A DNA stretch of 8,990 nt from Deltaproteobacteria bacterium (GCA_021779275.1 JAJYAX010000039.1:1-8990), one strand, 5' to 3'. Counted from the first letter of the stretch, positions 1 to 7,702 are shown. Notes: generated from the letters alone by a model not told the origin. Program-made: numbers and translations.

Positions 1-807
1 CTGTTCCGGGTCAGGCTCAATAAAGTAATTATAGGCTGTGGCCCCCTTTATATCTGGCTTTCTGGATTGCTTGCAGAACCCCTCTAATGCTGTGCGACCA
101 TCTTCCCAGAATACTGACATAAGAGTGAGGATGAAGTCTGCCTGGTTGAGCTTTTGGCCCTGGCTGTTGACCCTGACAAAGATATCGGCAACGTCTTCCT
201 CGTCTGTCGATGAGTTTATCTCCAATGCAGAAAATGGATACTTCCTGAGTTGTAGTAGCCGTTGAATATTTTCCGCCACCAGTTCCTCTTCTCCTTCTTT
301 CAATTCACGAGTGGCAGAAAGCAGCTTGATGAACTCGGAAATAAGAGTATACGCTCCTTCGCTACGGGTATAAATATCGCTGATATTGTCGAGCCACTCT
401 GGGCTGCGCTGGTGAGCGACAGTTGAAACCTCAAAATCACCTGTTGAGGGGTGAAAGGCAATGGCAATCAGTTTTTTCTGAAAGTCCTTGTTCACGATGG
501 GCTTTCCCTTCATCACGGCATACAGAGAGGTGAGACGTTGCTGGCCATCAATGATAAGGGTATTCGGTCTGTCCACGCCGTGTCCTGTAGTACCTATTTG
601 ACGAGAATGTTCATCTTCAGGAGCAGCCCAAAGAAGCAGGTATCCTATCGGGTAGCCCCGGAACATGGAATCAAACAAATCGCGTATTTTGGTTGCGGGC
701 CAGACAAAAGGTCTTTGTATATCGGGCAGACCAATTGTTCCCTGGTCAATAGCCGAAACCATGTACTCAACATCACAATCTATGCGTTTAAAAAGCGGAC
801 CAGTCAT
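1..807 (-). CDS. DUF262 (GmrSD/SspE N-domain-like) protein, C-terminus cut by window edge
   Basis: The reading frame starts at 807 and stays open to base 1, giving 269 residues; the rest lies outside the window. Visible motifs are those of the DUF262 (GmrSD N-terminal) family: IQRPFVW at residues 30-36, GYPIGYLLLW at 51-60, the nucleotide-site motif DGQQRLTSL at 87-95, and FVRVNSQGQKLNQADF at 210-225. In characterised members (GmrS/GmrD, SspE) this domain binds and hydrolyses NTP and controls a nuclease domain, often HNH/DUF1524, in the restriction of modified DNA. Whether such a nuclease follows here cannot be seen. The start codon overlaps the res stop in an ATGA, and a GAGGTG ribosome binding site lies 8 bases upstream inside res, so the gene is translationally coupled to res. 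I infer a role as an effector or accessory NTPase of the same defence operon. Family call is firm; function here is inferred. Confidence 0.9.
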   Translation of the reverse strand, partial: MTGPLFKRIDCDVEYMVSAIDQGTIGLPDIQRPFVWPATKIRDLFDSMFRGYPIGYLLLWAAPEDEHSRQIGTTGHGVDRPNTLIIDGQQRLTSLYAVMKGKPIVNKDFQKKLIAIAFHPSTGDFEVSTVAHQRSPEWLDNISDIYTRSEGAYTLISEFIKLLSATRELKEGEEELVAENIQRLLQLRKYPFSALEINSSTDEEDVADIFVRVNSQGQKLNQADFILTLMSVFWEDGRTALEGFCKQSRKPDIKGATAYNYFIEPDPEQ

Positions 808-3782
808 TTTGCCAACACCTCATGAATATTTGTTGCCACTTTGAAGTTCACTCCGAGGGTTTCAAAGTGTGACTTACCGCAGGCAATTTTGCGATTTTCA
901 ATATCTCGGCGCTTTGCTGTATCATGAGTGCTTTTTGTTTCCCGAACCAGATAGAGTTTTTCATCGTTTTCCGTGACCACCGCCCAATCCGGGTTGTAGT
1001 TTCCAAGAGGAGTCGGCACGACAAACCAGCGTGGCAGCTTGCAGTAAAATTTCACGTTTTCATTCTGATCTAATTTTTCTGCCACTTCCCGTTCTACCTC
1101 GGAATCATAAGGGATAAAATCGTAGGGTGTCTTGTCATTGGTATTTTGTACGGTATAGAGCCGACTCAGATAATCCTCAATTTCCTTTTCCTCAAAAAGG
1201 CGCATTTCATATATTTGCCCTTCGAGCTGTTCATATTTTATCCCATCAACCACCAGTTCCCGAAGAGTACGCCGAATGAGCTTCGCTGTCTCGGTCATAA
1301 ACGCCTGTGGATTAACAGCAAATTCCCTAAGTCTGCCGGACCTCTTCAGAATCTCCACCAGAGTGTTTCTGGTAAGCTCTGTCTCTCTTTGCAGGTAAGC
1401 AAGAATATCCGGCAAAACCGTATGGGTCTGAACAGTCTGCATTCTGCTGTCCAATACTCTGCCACCGTCAATTCCTGCTGCACTGACCTCTACCTCTGTT
1501 TTTTCGATGATGATCCGAGTTGGCTGTATCTCTTCCATCCTGCCAATTTTCTCCACCGCCTTCGAGACCAGATCTTCCGTTTTGAACTCAACAGTATAAC
1601 GGGTTTTTTTATTGATCTTGGCCAAAAGCGTCTTGAAGTCCTCGTTCAACTCTACCCGCTTATTATATTTCAGCTTTTCACGCTGCCGGGCATTGACCAC
1701 CCGATTTCTGAAGAGATACCGTTTCATTTCATCGATAATCGCCGCCCTTAACGTATCGAATGCACCCGGCAACTCAAGTTTGAATCCAGCTTTTTCTGGA
1801 GTAAACCTATCGGTTATATCTCCCAACGTGTCCAGATACCCTTTTTCGACAAGGCCATCCCAGATCTTCGCAGAGCCCTCCTGCCCCAGCTCGCCACCAG
1901 CCTTTTCGTCAAAAAGCCTGGCAAAAGCGATCCTTTCAATGCGTCCGAATTTGAATCCGCCGCCAATGTCATTTTCGATATCCGCCTGCAGTCCTTTGGC
2001 ATATTCCTCAAATGATTCGCTGGCGATGACAGTGAGTTTGTTGATACTGTCATCAAAGACACGATCACCTTCCTGGTTTACCGGCAGTCGTAACCCTCGG
2101 CCAAGGGTCTGTCGCCGTTCCCGTTCAGTCCCCATTTCCCGAAGTGAGCAGATCTGGAAGACATTCGGGTTGTCCCAGCCTTCCTTCAATGCCGAATGGC
2201 TGAAGATAAAACGCAACGGTTCGTCGGCAGACAAGAGCCGTTCTTTATCCGACATGATTAAATGGTATGTCTCTTCGTCCTTGGCTGTCTTGCCGCTGGT
2301 GTCACTAAGACCTACCACTTTACCTTTCTTTTTGTCTGTGGAAAAGTAGCCGTCGTGCACCTCTTCAGCCGTGTAAGGCAGCAGGCCACGATTGAGTTGT
2401 TTCTGAGAGATATTGTTGTACGCTTCTTCAAACCAGCCGGCAATCTTGCCCGGTTGCGGGTTGCCGTTTTCGTCATACGATCTATAGTTGGCAACCTTGT
2501 CGATGAAAAAGAGAGATAGTACCTTGATGCCTTTGTCCTTGAAGCGCCTCTCCTTCTTGAAGTGTTCTTCGACTGTCTGTTTGATCTGCTCCTTCAGTAC
2601 CGCATCTCCCATACCACCTTCTTCCTGCAGCAGTTCCAGAGTCTTGCCGTTAGCAAACTCAATATGTTCCAGGCCCGGTTCGGCACAAATATTGGTGACG
2701 ATATAGCCGTCATAGCCGGCCCTGTTGGTTTGCTGGCCTATGTCCGTGCCCTGTTTCAGGGTGATCTTCTTCTCTTTGGGGCCGTTTGGGGAATCCTCGT
2801 GGATCGTTACCTTGGCATGGGGAATCTTGGCGCCTTTGGCATAGCCTATCAGATCCAAACGAATGAAGGTGTCATTGAAATTATCCTCCGAGCGGATGGA
2901 AGCCACCTCAATCTGCTTAACCAACCGCATATCATATGCCTGGATCGGCCCAAGCTGGTGGAGCAGATTGTAAGGATTGATGTGGGTGGCTGAGTACCGT
3001 AGACACAGGAGAGGGTTCAGTGTTTTGATGGCCCGTTTCGCCTTCACCGTATTGTCAACACTCTGCGGCTCATCGATAATCACTACCGGGTTTACAGCCT
3101 GCACATATTCAATGGGCCTGCGGCCGGACATCTTATCCTGTTCCTGATGGATGATGTTGAGCTTTTTCCGCTCTTCATCTGCCATTTTGGCATAATCGTC
3201 AATATCGCCGGCATCTTTCTGGAATGCCTGGATATTGATGATCATAATCTGGATCTCGTTGCTGACCGCAAACTGACGAACCTTGGAGAGGTCCTTTGAG
3301 TTATAGACAAAATGATCAAAAGGCACATTGTCATAGAGCCCTTTGAAATGGGTACGCATGAGGTCGATAGATGAAAGGACCCCTTCACGAATGGCTACCG
3401 ACGGCACAACGATGATGAATTTTTTAAAATCATATTTTTGATGCAACTCGAAAATGGTGCGCAAGTATACATAGGTCTTTCCTGTGCCGGTTTCCATCTC
3501 CACCGAGAAATTGGGGAACAAATACCCATAGTCCGGCTCAACCAGCATACGGGATTTTGGGATGGTGTTGCGCTCCTGCACCACATGGAGGTTATGTAAA
3601 AGAGTGTCATGGTCTGGCAACGGGTGATTACCGATGCCGAGATCATTCCAGAGCCTGCCGCTCTGCCGGGCAAAACTGACGGAAAACCCGGTCTCTTTGG
3701 CAGGCATCCCGGTAAATACGTCGGTAACGGAGCTGATCGCTTCCAGCTGGTATTCCAGGCCGGAGTCAAATTTCAGTTTCAT
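804..3782 (-). CDS. res: Type III restriction enzyme Res subunit (SF2 helicase + PD-ExK nuclease)
   Basis: This 992-residue protein is the ATP-dependent translocase and endonuclease subunit of a Type III restriction-modification system. It works in a complex with Mod and cuts DNA carrying unmethylated sites. Superfamily 2 helicase motifs are seen in order: Walker A METGTGKT at residues 96-103, Walker B IIDEPQ at 235-240 (a DEPQ form of the DEAD box), motif III YSAT at 263-266, and motif VI QTLGRGLRLP at 558-567. A C-terminal nuclease follows: NPDW with D932, then RETK with E948 and K950, which fit the PD-(D/E)XK pattern. Length is typical of Res subunits, and no key residue appears to be lost. 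The start at 3782 is supported by an AGGGGAG ribosome binding site four bases upstream, in the 11-bp gap after mod. The stop overlaps the next gene in an ATGA. Co-expression with mod is expected. Assignment is firm; recognition site and cutting activity are not known. Confidence 0.96.
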   Translation of the reverse strand: MKLKFDSGLEYQLEAISSVTDVFTGMPAKETGFSVSFARQSGRLWNDLGIGNHPLPDHDTLLHNLHVVQERNTIPKSRMLVEPDYGYLFPNFSVEMETGTGKTYVYLRTIFELHQKYDFKKFIIVVPSVAIREGVLSSIDLMRTHFKGLYDNVPFDHFVYNSKDLSKVRQFAVSNEIQIMIINIQAFQKDAGDIDDYAKMADEERKKLNIIHQEQDKMSGRRPIEYVQAVNPVVIIDEPQSVDNTVKAKRAIKTLNPLLCLRYSATHINPYNLLHQLGPIQAYDMRLVKQIEVASIRSEDNFNDTFIRLDLIGYAKGAKIPHAKVTIHEDSPNGPKEKKITLKQGTDIGQQTNRAGYDGYIVTNICAEPGLEHIEFANGKTLELLQEEGGMGDAVLKEQIKQTVEEHFKKERRFKDKGIKVLSLFFIDKVANYRSYDENGNPQPGKIAGWFEEAYNNISQKQLNRGLLPYTAEEVHDGYFSTDKKKGKVVGLSDTSGKTAKDEETYHLIMSDKERLLSADEPLRFIFSHSALKEGWDNPNVFQICSLREMGTERERRQTLGRGLRLPVNQEGDRVFDDSINKLTVIASESFEEYAKGLQADIENDIGGGFKFGRIERIAFARLFDEKAGGELGQEGSAKIWDGLVEKGYLDTLGDITDRFTPEKAGFKLELPGAFDTLRAAIIDEMKRYLFRNRVVNARQREKLKYNKRVELNEDFKTLLAKINKKTRYTVEFKTEDLVSKAVEKIGRMEEIQPTRIIIEKTEVEVSAAGIDGGRVLDSRMQTVQTHTVLPDILAYLQRETELTRNTLVEILKRSGRLREFAVNPQAFMTETAKLIRRTLRELVVDGIKYEQLEGQIYEMRLFEEKEIEDYLSRLYTVQNTNDKTPYDFIPYDSEVEREVAEKLDQNENVKFYCKLPRWFVVPTPLGNYNPDWAVVTENDEKLYLVRETKSTHDTAKRRDIENRKIACGKSHFETLGVNFKVATNIHEVLAK
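816..821 (-). promoter_or_regulatory. Ribosome binding site of the DUF262 gene, inside res
   Basis: GAGGTG on the minus strand lies eight bases before the ATG at 807 and within the last codons of res. With the ATGA stop-start overlap at 804-807 it points to translational coupling. Confidence 0.7.
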
Positions 3783-3786
3783 CAGG

Positions 3787-3793
3787 CTCCCCT
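3787..3793 (-). promoter_or_regulatory. Ribosome binding site of res
   Basis: AGGGGAG on the minus strand lies in the 11-bp gap between mod and res, four bases before the res ATG. It supports the start at 3782 and efficient independent initiation on the shared transcript. Confidence 0.75.
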
Positions 3794-5860
3794 TTACACA
3801 GTTCGGAAAACAATCTGTTCCGCCTTCTCGCGGCCTTGGTTGCGAGCAGCAAAGGTCTGCACGGCATTGGCCTTGAGCTGATCATTTCCCTTGAATCCTT
3901 TGTCCAGACAGATAAACTGCATTGGTTCAGCCTTTGCAATGCCGTCAATCAGGTCGCGGGTTATGTCGTCTTCCAGGCATATAAGAAGCGCTCCTTCGGC
4001 AATGGAAAAAACGGTTTTTCCGGCAAGGTCCAGCCGCTCAACTTCTTCCGTCGGCATAAAGCCGGATTTCAACAGAAGTTCATAAAGGATGTCTTCCTGA
4101 GAAGCCTTTGGGTTAATGTGATCAACAAATAGTTCGAGCTGCTTCGCTATCGTTACCTCCGAAGCGTGTGGGTCGGATCCGTCCCATACTTTGAAATTCG
4201 ATCTGTCAAGTTTGAGGACCTTGAAGCCGATATCTAAGGCGGGGAGTTCTTTATACATGCCAGGCAATTTTGCTGCATTCTCCTTTTCTTTTGCTGCCCG
4301 TTCTGCCTCAATTTTTTTAATGACTCGACAGATACGCTCTTTGCCGATATCGGCAATAGTTTTATAACCGGCTTTGAAAGCCTCGGAGTTTTCATCGCAA
4401 GGTTCTGGAAGTTGAACCATGATGAATTTGCGGTTACTGTCGCCCCCAATGTTTAGATCAAAAACAGCGTGAGCCGTGGAACAGGATCCAGCAAAAAAAT
4501 CGAGAACTATATCAAAAGGATCACAGAGATATCGGACAAGTCTGCGTATGTCCTTCCAATTCTTAGGATTTTCAAAAACACGCCCTTCCATTAGATTAAC
4601 AAATTCCAGAGTTGCAGTTTGAGCATAACTATAAAATACAGAAGGCATTACTTGCCCCTCACTGTCAAAGGCAAATCGACATTGCCGAGGGAGGGTTGTT
4701 TCGTCTGGTCCAAAAACAACACACCCTGACTTAACCTCCTCCCAAAACCGCTCAGGTGTGCTGTAAACCCACCCCCCTTTTGGTTTTTTGCAAACTTGTT
4801 TCGTAATGGGATGCTCTACGTCATATTTCGGGCCTCCTCCTCCAGGCCATGAAATATCACCATCATCCCTATAAGGGCCTTGTGAGTTAATCTTCGAAAA
4901 ACGCCCCAATTTTTTTCGGGGATCTGAGTCAGGTAGGTTTCGAAAATAATTTCTCCATTCAAGTTGAATTTGATCCCAATCATTACCATGTCTTTGTTTT
5001 AATTTTTCATAAAATTCCTTAACTTCATCGATCCCTTCTTTAGACTCACGAAATTTAATTCCATTCTCAACTAAAAGTTGTTTGTTTTTGGCGAAAATCA
5101 CCATGTACTCATGTCCAACCGAAAAAAACTTAGCATCATTTTTTCTATTCCTGTCCCATACTAACGTGGCAAGACTGTTTTCATCTCCAAAAACATCATT
5201 CAACATAGAATGCAAATTGTTATTTTCAACATCATCAATACTTACGACAATAATGCCATCCTCTTTGAGAAGATTTCTAGCCAGATAAAGTCTCGGATAC
5301 ATCATATTCAACCACTTGGTATGAAACCGCCCCTCACTGGGTGTATTGGTGGCAAACTTCCTCCCTTCATCATCAGCTAAACCAGCGTACGAAAGATATG
5401 TATCCAGCGTTTCCGAGTACTTGTCCGGGTAGATAAACTCCTTTCCTGTATTATACGGTGGATCGATATAGATCATCTTCACCTTGCCGTAATAGGATTT
5501 CTGCAGAAGCTTCAGGACCTCCAGATTATCGCCCTCGATAAAGAGATTCTCGGTTTCATCAAAATTGATCGACTCCTCCCGGCAGGGTTTCAGTGTTGCC
5601 ACGGTAGGTTGCTGGATTAGCTTCATGCAGTCCTTCTTGCCAGGCCAGTCCATGCCGTAACGCTCTGGCCTGGCTTCAAACAAATCGGTAAAAGTGCCGA
5701 GCTCCGCCTTCAATTTCTCAAAGTCAACGCTTTCAACCAGGTCGCCGGCAGCATTCTGTGTTTCACTAAAGGCCGATGGAAAGAGATGCCGCAGCTGTCG
5801 CCGTTTTTCAGCAGAAATATCAAGTGAGGTTAAATCCATCTTCTCGGGTTGATCAGTCAT
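3794..5860 (-). CDS. mod: Type III DNA adenine-N6 methyltransferase Mod
   Basis: This 688-residue protein is the modification and site-recognition subunit of the Type III system. It transfers a methyl group from S-adenosylmethionine to adenine N6 and gives Res its specificity. The catalytic motif IV is YIDPPYNTGK at residues 131-140, with DPPY at 133-136. The SAM-binding motif I is DFFAGSCSTAHAV at 454-466. Catalytic-before-SAM order marks a beta-class enzyme, as usual for Type III Mod. The stretch between, roughly residues 200-440, holds the target recognition domain; its DNA (4921-5280) is about 33% GC by hand count against about 52% at 5581-5820. Motif I has Cys at the second Gly of the F-x-G-x-G pattern; I believe this occurs in natural Type III Mods, so I do not read it as inactivation. 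Start at 5860 is supported by AAGGA six bases upstream. It is followed 11 bp later by res. Methylated sequence is not predictable from what is seen. Confidence 0.96.
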   Translation of the reverse strand: MTDQPEKMDLTSLDISAEKRRQLRHLFPSAFSETQNAAGDLVESVDFEKLKAELGTFTDLFEARPERYGMDWPGKKDCMKLIQQPTVATLKPCREESINFDETENLFIEGDNLEVLKLLQKSYYGKVKMIYIDPPYNTGKEFIYPDKYSETLDTYLSYAGLADDEGRKFATNTPSEGRFHTKWLNMMYPRLYLARNLLKEDGIIVVSIDDVENNNLHSMLNDVFGDENSLATLVWDRNRKNDAKFFSVGHEYMVIFAKNKQLLVENGIKFRESKEGIDEVKEFYEKLKQRHGNDWDQIQLEWRNYFRNLPDSDPRKKLGRFSKINSQGPYRDDGDISWPGGGGPKYDVEHPITKQVCKKPKGGWVYSTPERFWEEVKSGCVVFGPDETTLPRQCRFAFDSEGQVMPSVFYSYAQTATLEFVNLMEGRVFENPKNWKDIRRLVRYLCDPFDIVLDFFAGSCSTAHAVFDLNIGGDSNRKFIMVQLPEPCDENSEAFKAGYKTIADIGKERICRVIKKIEAERAAKEKENAAKLPGMYKELPALDIGFKVLKLDRSNFKVWDGSDPHASEVTIAKQLELFVDHINPKASQEDILYELLLKSGFMPTEEVERLDLAGKTVFSIAEGALLICLEDDITRDLIDGIAKAEPMQFICLDKGFKGNDQLKANAVQTFAARNQGREKAEQIVFRTV

Positions 5861-5866
5861 ACTCAG

Positions 5867-5871
5867 TCCTT
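5867..5871 (-). promoter_or_regulatory. Ribosome binding site of mod
   Basis: On the minus strand AAGGA lies six bases before the mod ATG. This fixes the mod start at 5860. It sits 16 bases downstream of a perfect hairpin. Confidence 0.75.
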
Positions 5872-5887
5872 ATGCGGAAAAGGTAAG

Positions 5888-5910
5888 CTGAAAAATGCTG
5901 CCTTTTTCAG
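5888..5910 (-). promoter_or_regulatory. Perfect 8-bp hairpin in the mod leader
   Basis: The arms are CTGAAAAA and TTTTTCAG with a 7-base loop. It lies about 27 bases before the mod start codon and just upstream of its ribosome binding site. No run of T follows the stem on the minus strand, so it is not a standard intrinsic terminator. It could be an operator half-site pair, a leader structure affecting translation, or chance in AT-rich DNA. Confidence 0.5.
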
Positions 5911-5951
5911 TCTCGCATCTTTCTCTATTTGTTTAAATTCAAATTGTTAGA

Positions 5952-5980
5952 CCTATAACGACAATCATGCCGGGTGAAAA
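5952..5980 (-). promoter_or_regulatory. Possible weak sigma-70-like promoter upstream of mod
   Basis: On the minus strand a TTTTCA box (4 of 6 to TTGACA) is followed, after 17 bases, by TATAGG (4 of 6 to TATAAT). It is the best-spaced pair I could find in the only intergenic gap of the block, and would give a leader of about 80 bases before mod containing the hairpin. Matches are weak, so this is a candidate only. Confidence 0.25.
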
Positions 5981-6013
5981 ATAATCTAAAAAATAATCTG
6001 AGTAATCTAAAAA
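5981..6013 (-). repeat. Three short direct repeats of AGATTA in the mod upstream region
   Basis: On the minus strand AGATTA occurs three times, at 6003-6008, 5994-5999 and 5982-5987, with start-to-start spacings of 9 and 12 bases and mostly T-rich separators. The positions are upstream of mod and right after the stop of the AlbA_2 gene. The repeats could be a regulator binding array or simply AT-rich low-complexity sequence. Confidence 0.45.
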
Positions 6014-6027
6014 CAACTCTCCTTTTC

Positions 6028-7701
6028 CTAACGACACAAGATCCATCTCGCCCCAAGTCCCCGGCCGCCCACATTCTCGATCACCCCTTCTTTAACCATC
6101 TCCTGGAGAAGGTTACGTACCTTGGCCTTTTTCTGGCTTTCCGTCAACAGGTCGGAGAGCTTATCCTCAATCAGACGTTTTAGATCAGCCGGGGTCGCTT
6201 CACCATGCTGGTCGAGAAATTGCAAGATAAGATCCTTATAATACTTTTTGTCAAAGGCACGGTGTTTCGTGTAATCGGCTTTGCTTGCGGTGACCTGGGC
6301 AATTTTTGCCGCCACGAATAGGTTGGGGTAGCGCCCTTCGATAAGTTTTTTCCGGCGAAGCAGTCGGGCGGCCTCCTGGGAAATGGTTTCCTTCTTTTGA
6401 ATCTTGTCCAGGGCGATGACTTCCTGGAGGGTGAGATTTTCCTCCTCAATGAGAATCTTGCTGTAATTTTCATCGATCAGCTTGCCAAAGACAGTCATAT
6501 AGACATGATTGGGGTCATGGAGATCATATTCCGGCAGCGGGAAAAAGCGCCGACGTTGTTCGAGAAACATGCGCCGGATGCCCATGCCCATGGTGTCAAT
6601 CATGTCCAGATGAACCATGGCTTGGGCCAGAAAGGGATTGCGATAGCGCTCCGGCGTTCTTCCTCTCAGGACGTAATCTTCAACAGTGCCGTCATAAAAT
6701 CCACCGATATTTTGCAGAATGAGCCGATCGCCTTTTTCGATCAGGATAATCCGGGCATTTTGAGTGTAGTCCTGATGGGCAATACAGTTATTCAATGCTT
6801 CCAGTATGATAGTCGAATCGTATTTAGTCAGCTCGATCGGGATGAGCCGATTAAACGGTTGAATCCGAAATCTGATATTGCGTATACGACTGAAGACATC
6901 CTCCACAGTAAGGAGAAAAGGCGGGCCGAAATGTTCATAGGCCTGTTCTTCTTCATCAAGCTTCCAGGTTATTTGCGCTGGATGGGGAGTAAGATGATGG
7001 GCCGCCTCCGATTTTCCCAGAAGGAGGATTGCTGTGCGGGTAAGTTTGCCATTACGGGTGAGTTTGGCTTTTTCAAGAAAGGTAGGTGTATCCCAGGTGT
7101 CGATTTCTTGAGCAAATCTGGTGCGCGTGTGCTTCTTCTGAAATTTGGTTTTGGCGACACGAAGCGCCTCATCGTCAAGCTCGGCAATCCCTGCGTCGGG
7201 GCAGATCCCGGCACTCCAGTCGGCCGATGCAACTTGTGCGCGGATAGCCTCCAACTCCTGAATGGAAAGGGGAACCAGTGATTCACCATCCCGACCGAAA
7301 AAATGACCTTTCCAGCTGGTGGGAATACCTGCCGGAGCAGCAGGAATCTGGAACAGGATGACCCGCCCTTCAGGAAAATGCAGCTCGTAAATCTCTTGAA
7401 AGGTGATACTGCCCGTTTCCCGTGCTATTTCATGTTTCAAACTCTCCAGGTCTTTGTGGTTACGTCGATAGAGTGTTCCGACAATCTCCCGAGGTGCTTT
7501 ATCTCTTATGCCGAAAATAAGCCATCCGGAATGTTTTCCTTTCAGATTGGCCTCATTGCTCAAGGCAGAAAAATATTTTCCAAGCTCGTCAAAAGAATAG
7601 TTGGCTTTCGCCTCCTTGAATTCCAACCACTCCATCTCGGAGGGCATACGCCTAAACTCGGTCAATTTTTGTTTCAGTTCATTTTCCGTATACATAAGCA
7701 T
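6028..7701 (-). CDS. AlbA_2 (Schlafen-type) and GHKL-ATPase-like protein with C-terminal winged-helix-like region
   Basis: From the chosen start this is a 557-residue protein. The N-terminal part (about residues 20-130) has the AlbA_2 signature: EWLEFKEAK at 24-32, then FSALSNEANLKG at 44-55 and WLIFGI at 60-65. This domain binds nucleic acid, and related Schlafen folds cleave RNA. A HATPase_c_4-like core follows: EALNNCIAHQDY at 301-312 (the ATP-site N-box pattern), LQNIGGF at 329-335 and RNPFLAQAM at 354-362. The last 90 residues are basic and helical and resemble a winged helix. Such proteins are often labelled RecG-like or transcriptional regulators, which is misleading as no helicase motifs are present. 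A start at 7779 is possible but would overlap the helicase gene by 77 bases with an unlike N-terminus. I prefer 7701, one base after the helicase stop; 7695 is an alternative, and the ribosome binding site is weak. Tight spacing implies co-transcription with the helicase. Role in the system is unknown: sensor, regulator or nuclease effector are all open. Confidence 0.88.
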   Translation of the reverse strand: MLMYTENELKQKLTEFRRMPSEMEWLEFKEAKANYSFDELGKYFSALSNEANLKGKHSGWLIFGIRDKAPREIVGTLYRRNHKDLESLKHEIARETGSITFQEIYELHFPEGRVILFQIPAAPAGIPTSWKGHFFGRDGESLVPLSIQELEAIRAQVASADWSAGICPDAGIAELDDEALRVAKTKFQKKHTRTRFAQEIDTWDTPTFLEKAKLTRNGKLTRTAILLLGKSEAAHHLTPHPAQITWKLDEEEQAYEHFGPPFLLTVEDVFSRIRNIRFRIQPFNRLIPIELTKYDSTIILEALNNCIAHQDYTQNARIILIEKGDRLILQNIGGFYDGTVEDYVLRGRTPERYRNPFLAQAMVHLDMIDTMGMGIRRMFLEQRRRFFPLPEYDLHDPNHVYMTVFGKLIDENYSKILIEEENLTLQEVIALDKIQKKETISQEAARLLRRKKLIEGRYPNLFVAAKIAQVTASKADYTKHRAFDKKYYKDLILQFLDQHGEATPADLKRLIEDKLSDLLTESQKKAKVRNLLQEMVKEGVIENVGGRGLGARWILCR

Positions 7702-7702
7702 C

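Larger units (their letters stand above)
5861..6027. other. Intergenic region, the only sizeable gap in the gene block
   Basis: These 167 bases separate the AlbA_2 gene from mod. No coding signal was found. The region is AT-rich and contains the AGATTA repeats, the weak promoter candidate and the hairpin. It is bounded by an inverted repeat, ggaaaagg at 5876-5883 and ccttttcc at 6021-6028 (the last base falls in the AlbA_2 stop codon). No convincing intrinsic terminator for the AlbA_2 gene is visible, so read-through into mod is likely. Confidence 0.6.

Noticed and set aside
451..825. Plus-strand open frame of 124 codons opposite the DUF262 gene
   Set aside because: The minus strand here encodes the conserved DUF262 motifs, including DGQQR, so the plus-strand frame is a shadow.
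1612..2349. Plus-strand open frame of 245 codons opposite res
   Set aside because: Its product is Ser-, Leu- and Arg-rich and low in complexity, as expected for the antisense of a coding gene, and it sits within the intact Res helicase.
4491..4916. Homopolymer runs in mod (A7 near 4493-4499, C6 at 4772-4777, T7 at 4910-4916) as phase-variation switches
   Set aside because: All are seven bases or shorter and the frame is intact. Phase-variable mod genes usually carry longer homopolymers or tandem repeat units.
5903..5935. The mod-leader hairpin as an intrinsic terminator of the AlbA_2 gene or of plus-strand transcription
   Set aside because: Its stem is AT-rich and neither strand has an uninterrupted T run directly after it, so terminator strength would be poor.
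6397..7281. Long plus-strand open frame of 294 codons opposite the AlbA_2 gene
   Set aside because: It lies wholly inside the AlbA_2 gene, its translation shows no recognisable motif, and the minus-strand frame has clear conserved motifs, so it is a shadow.
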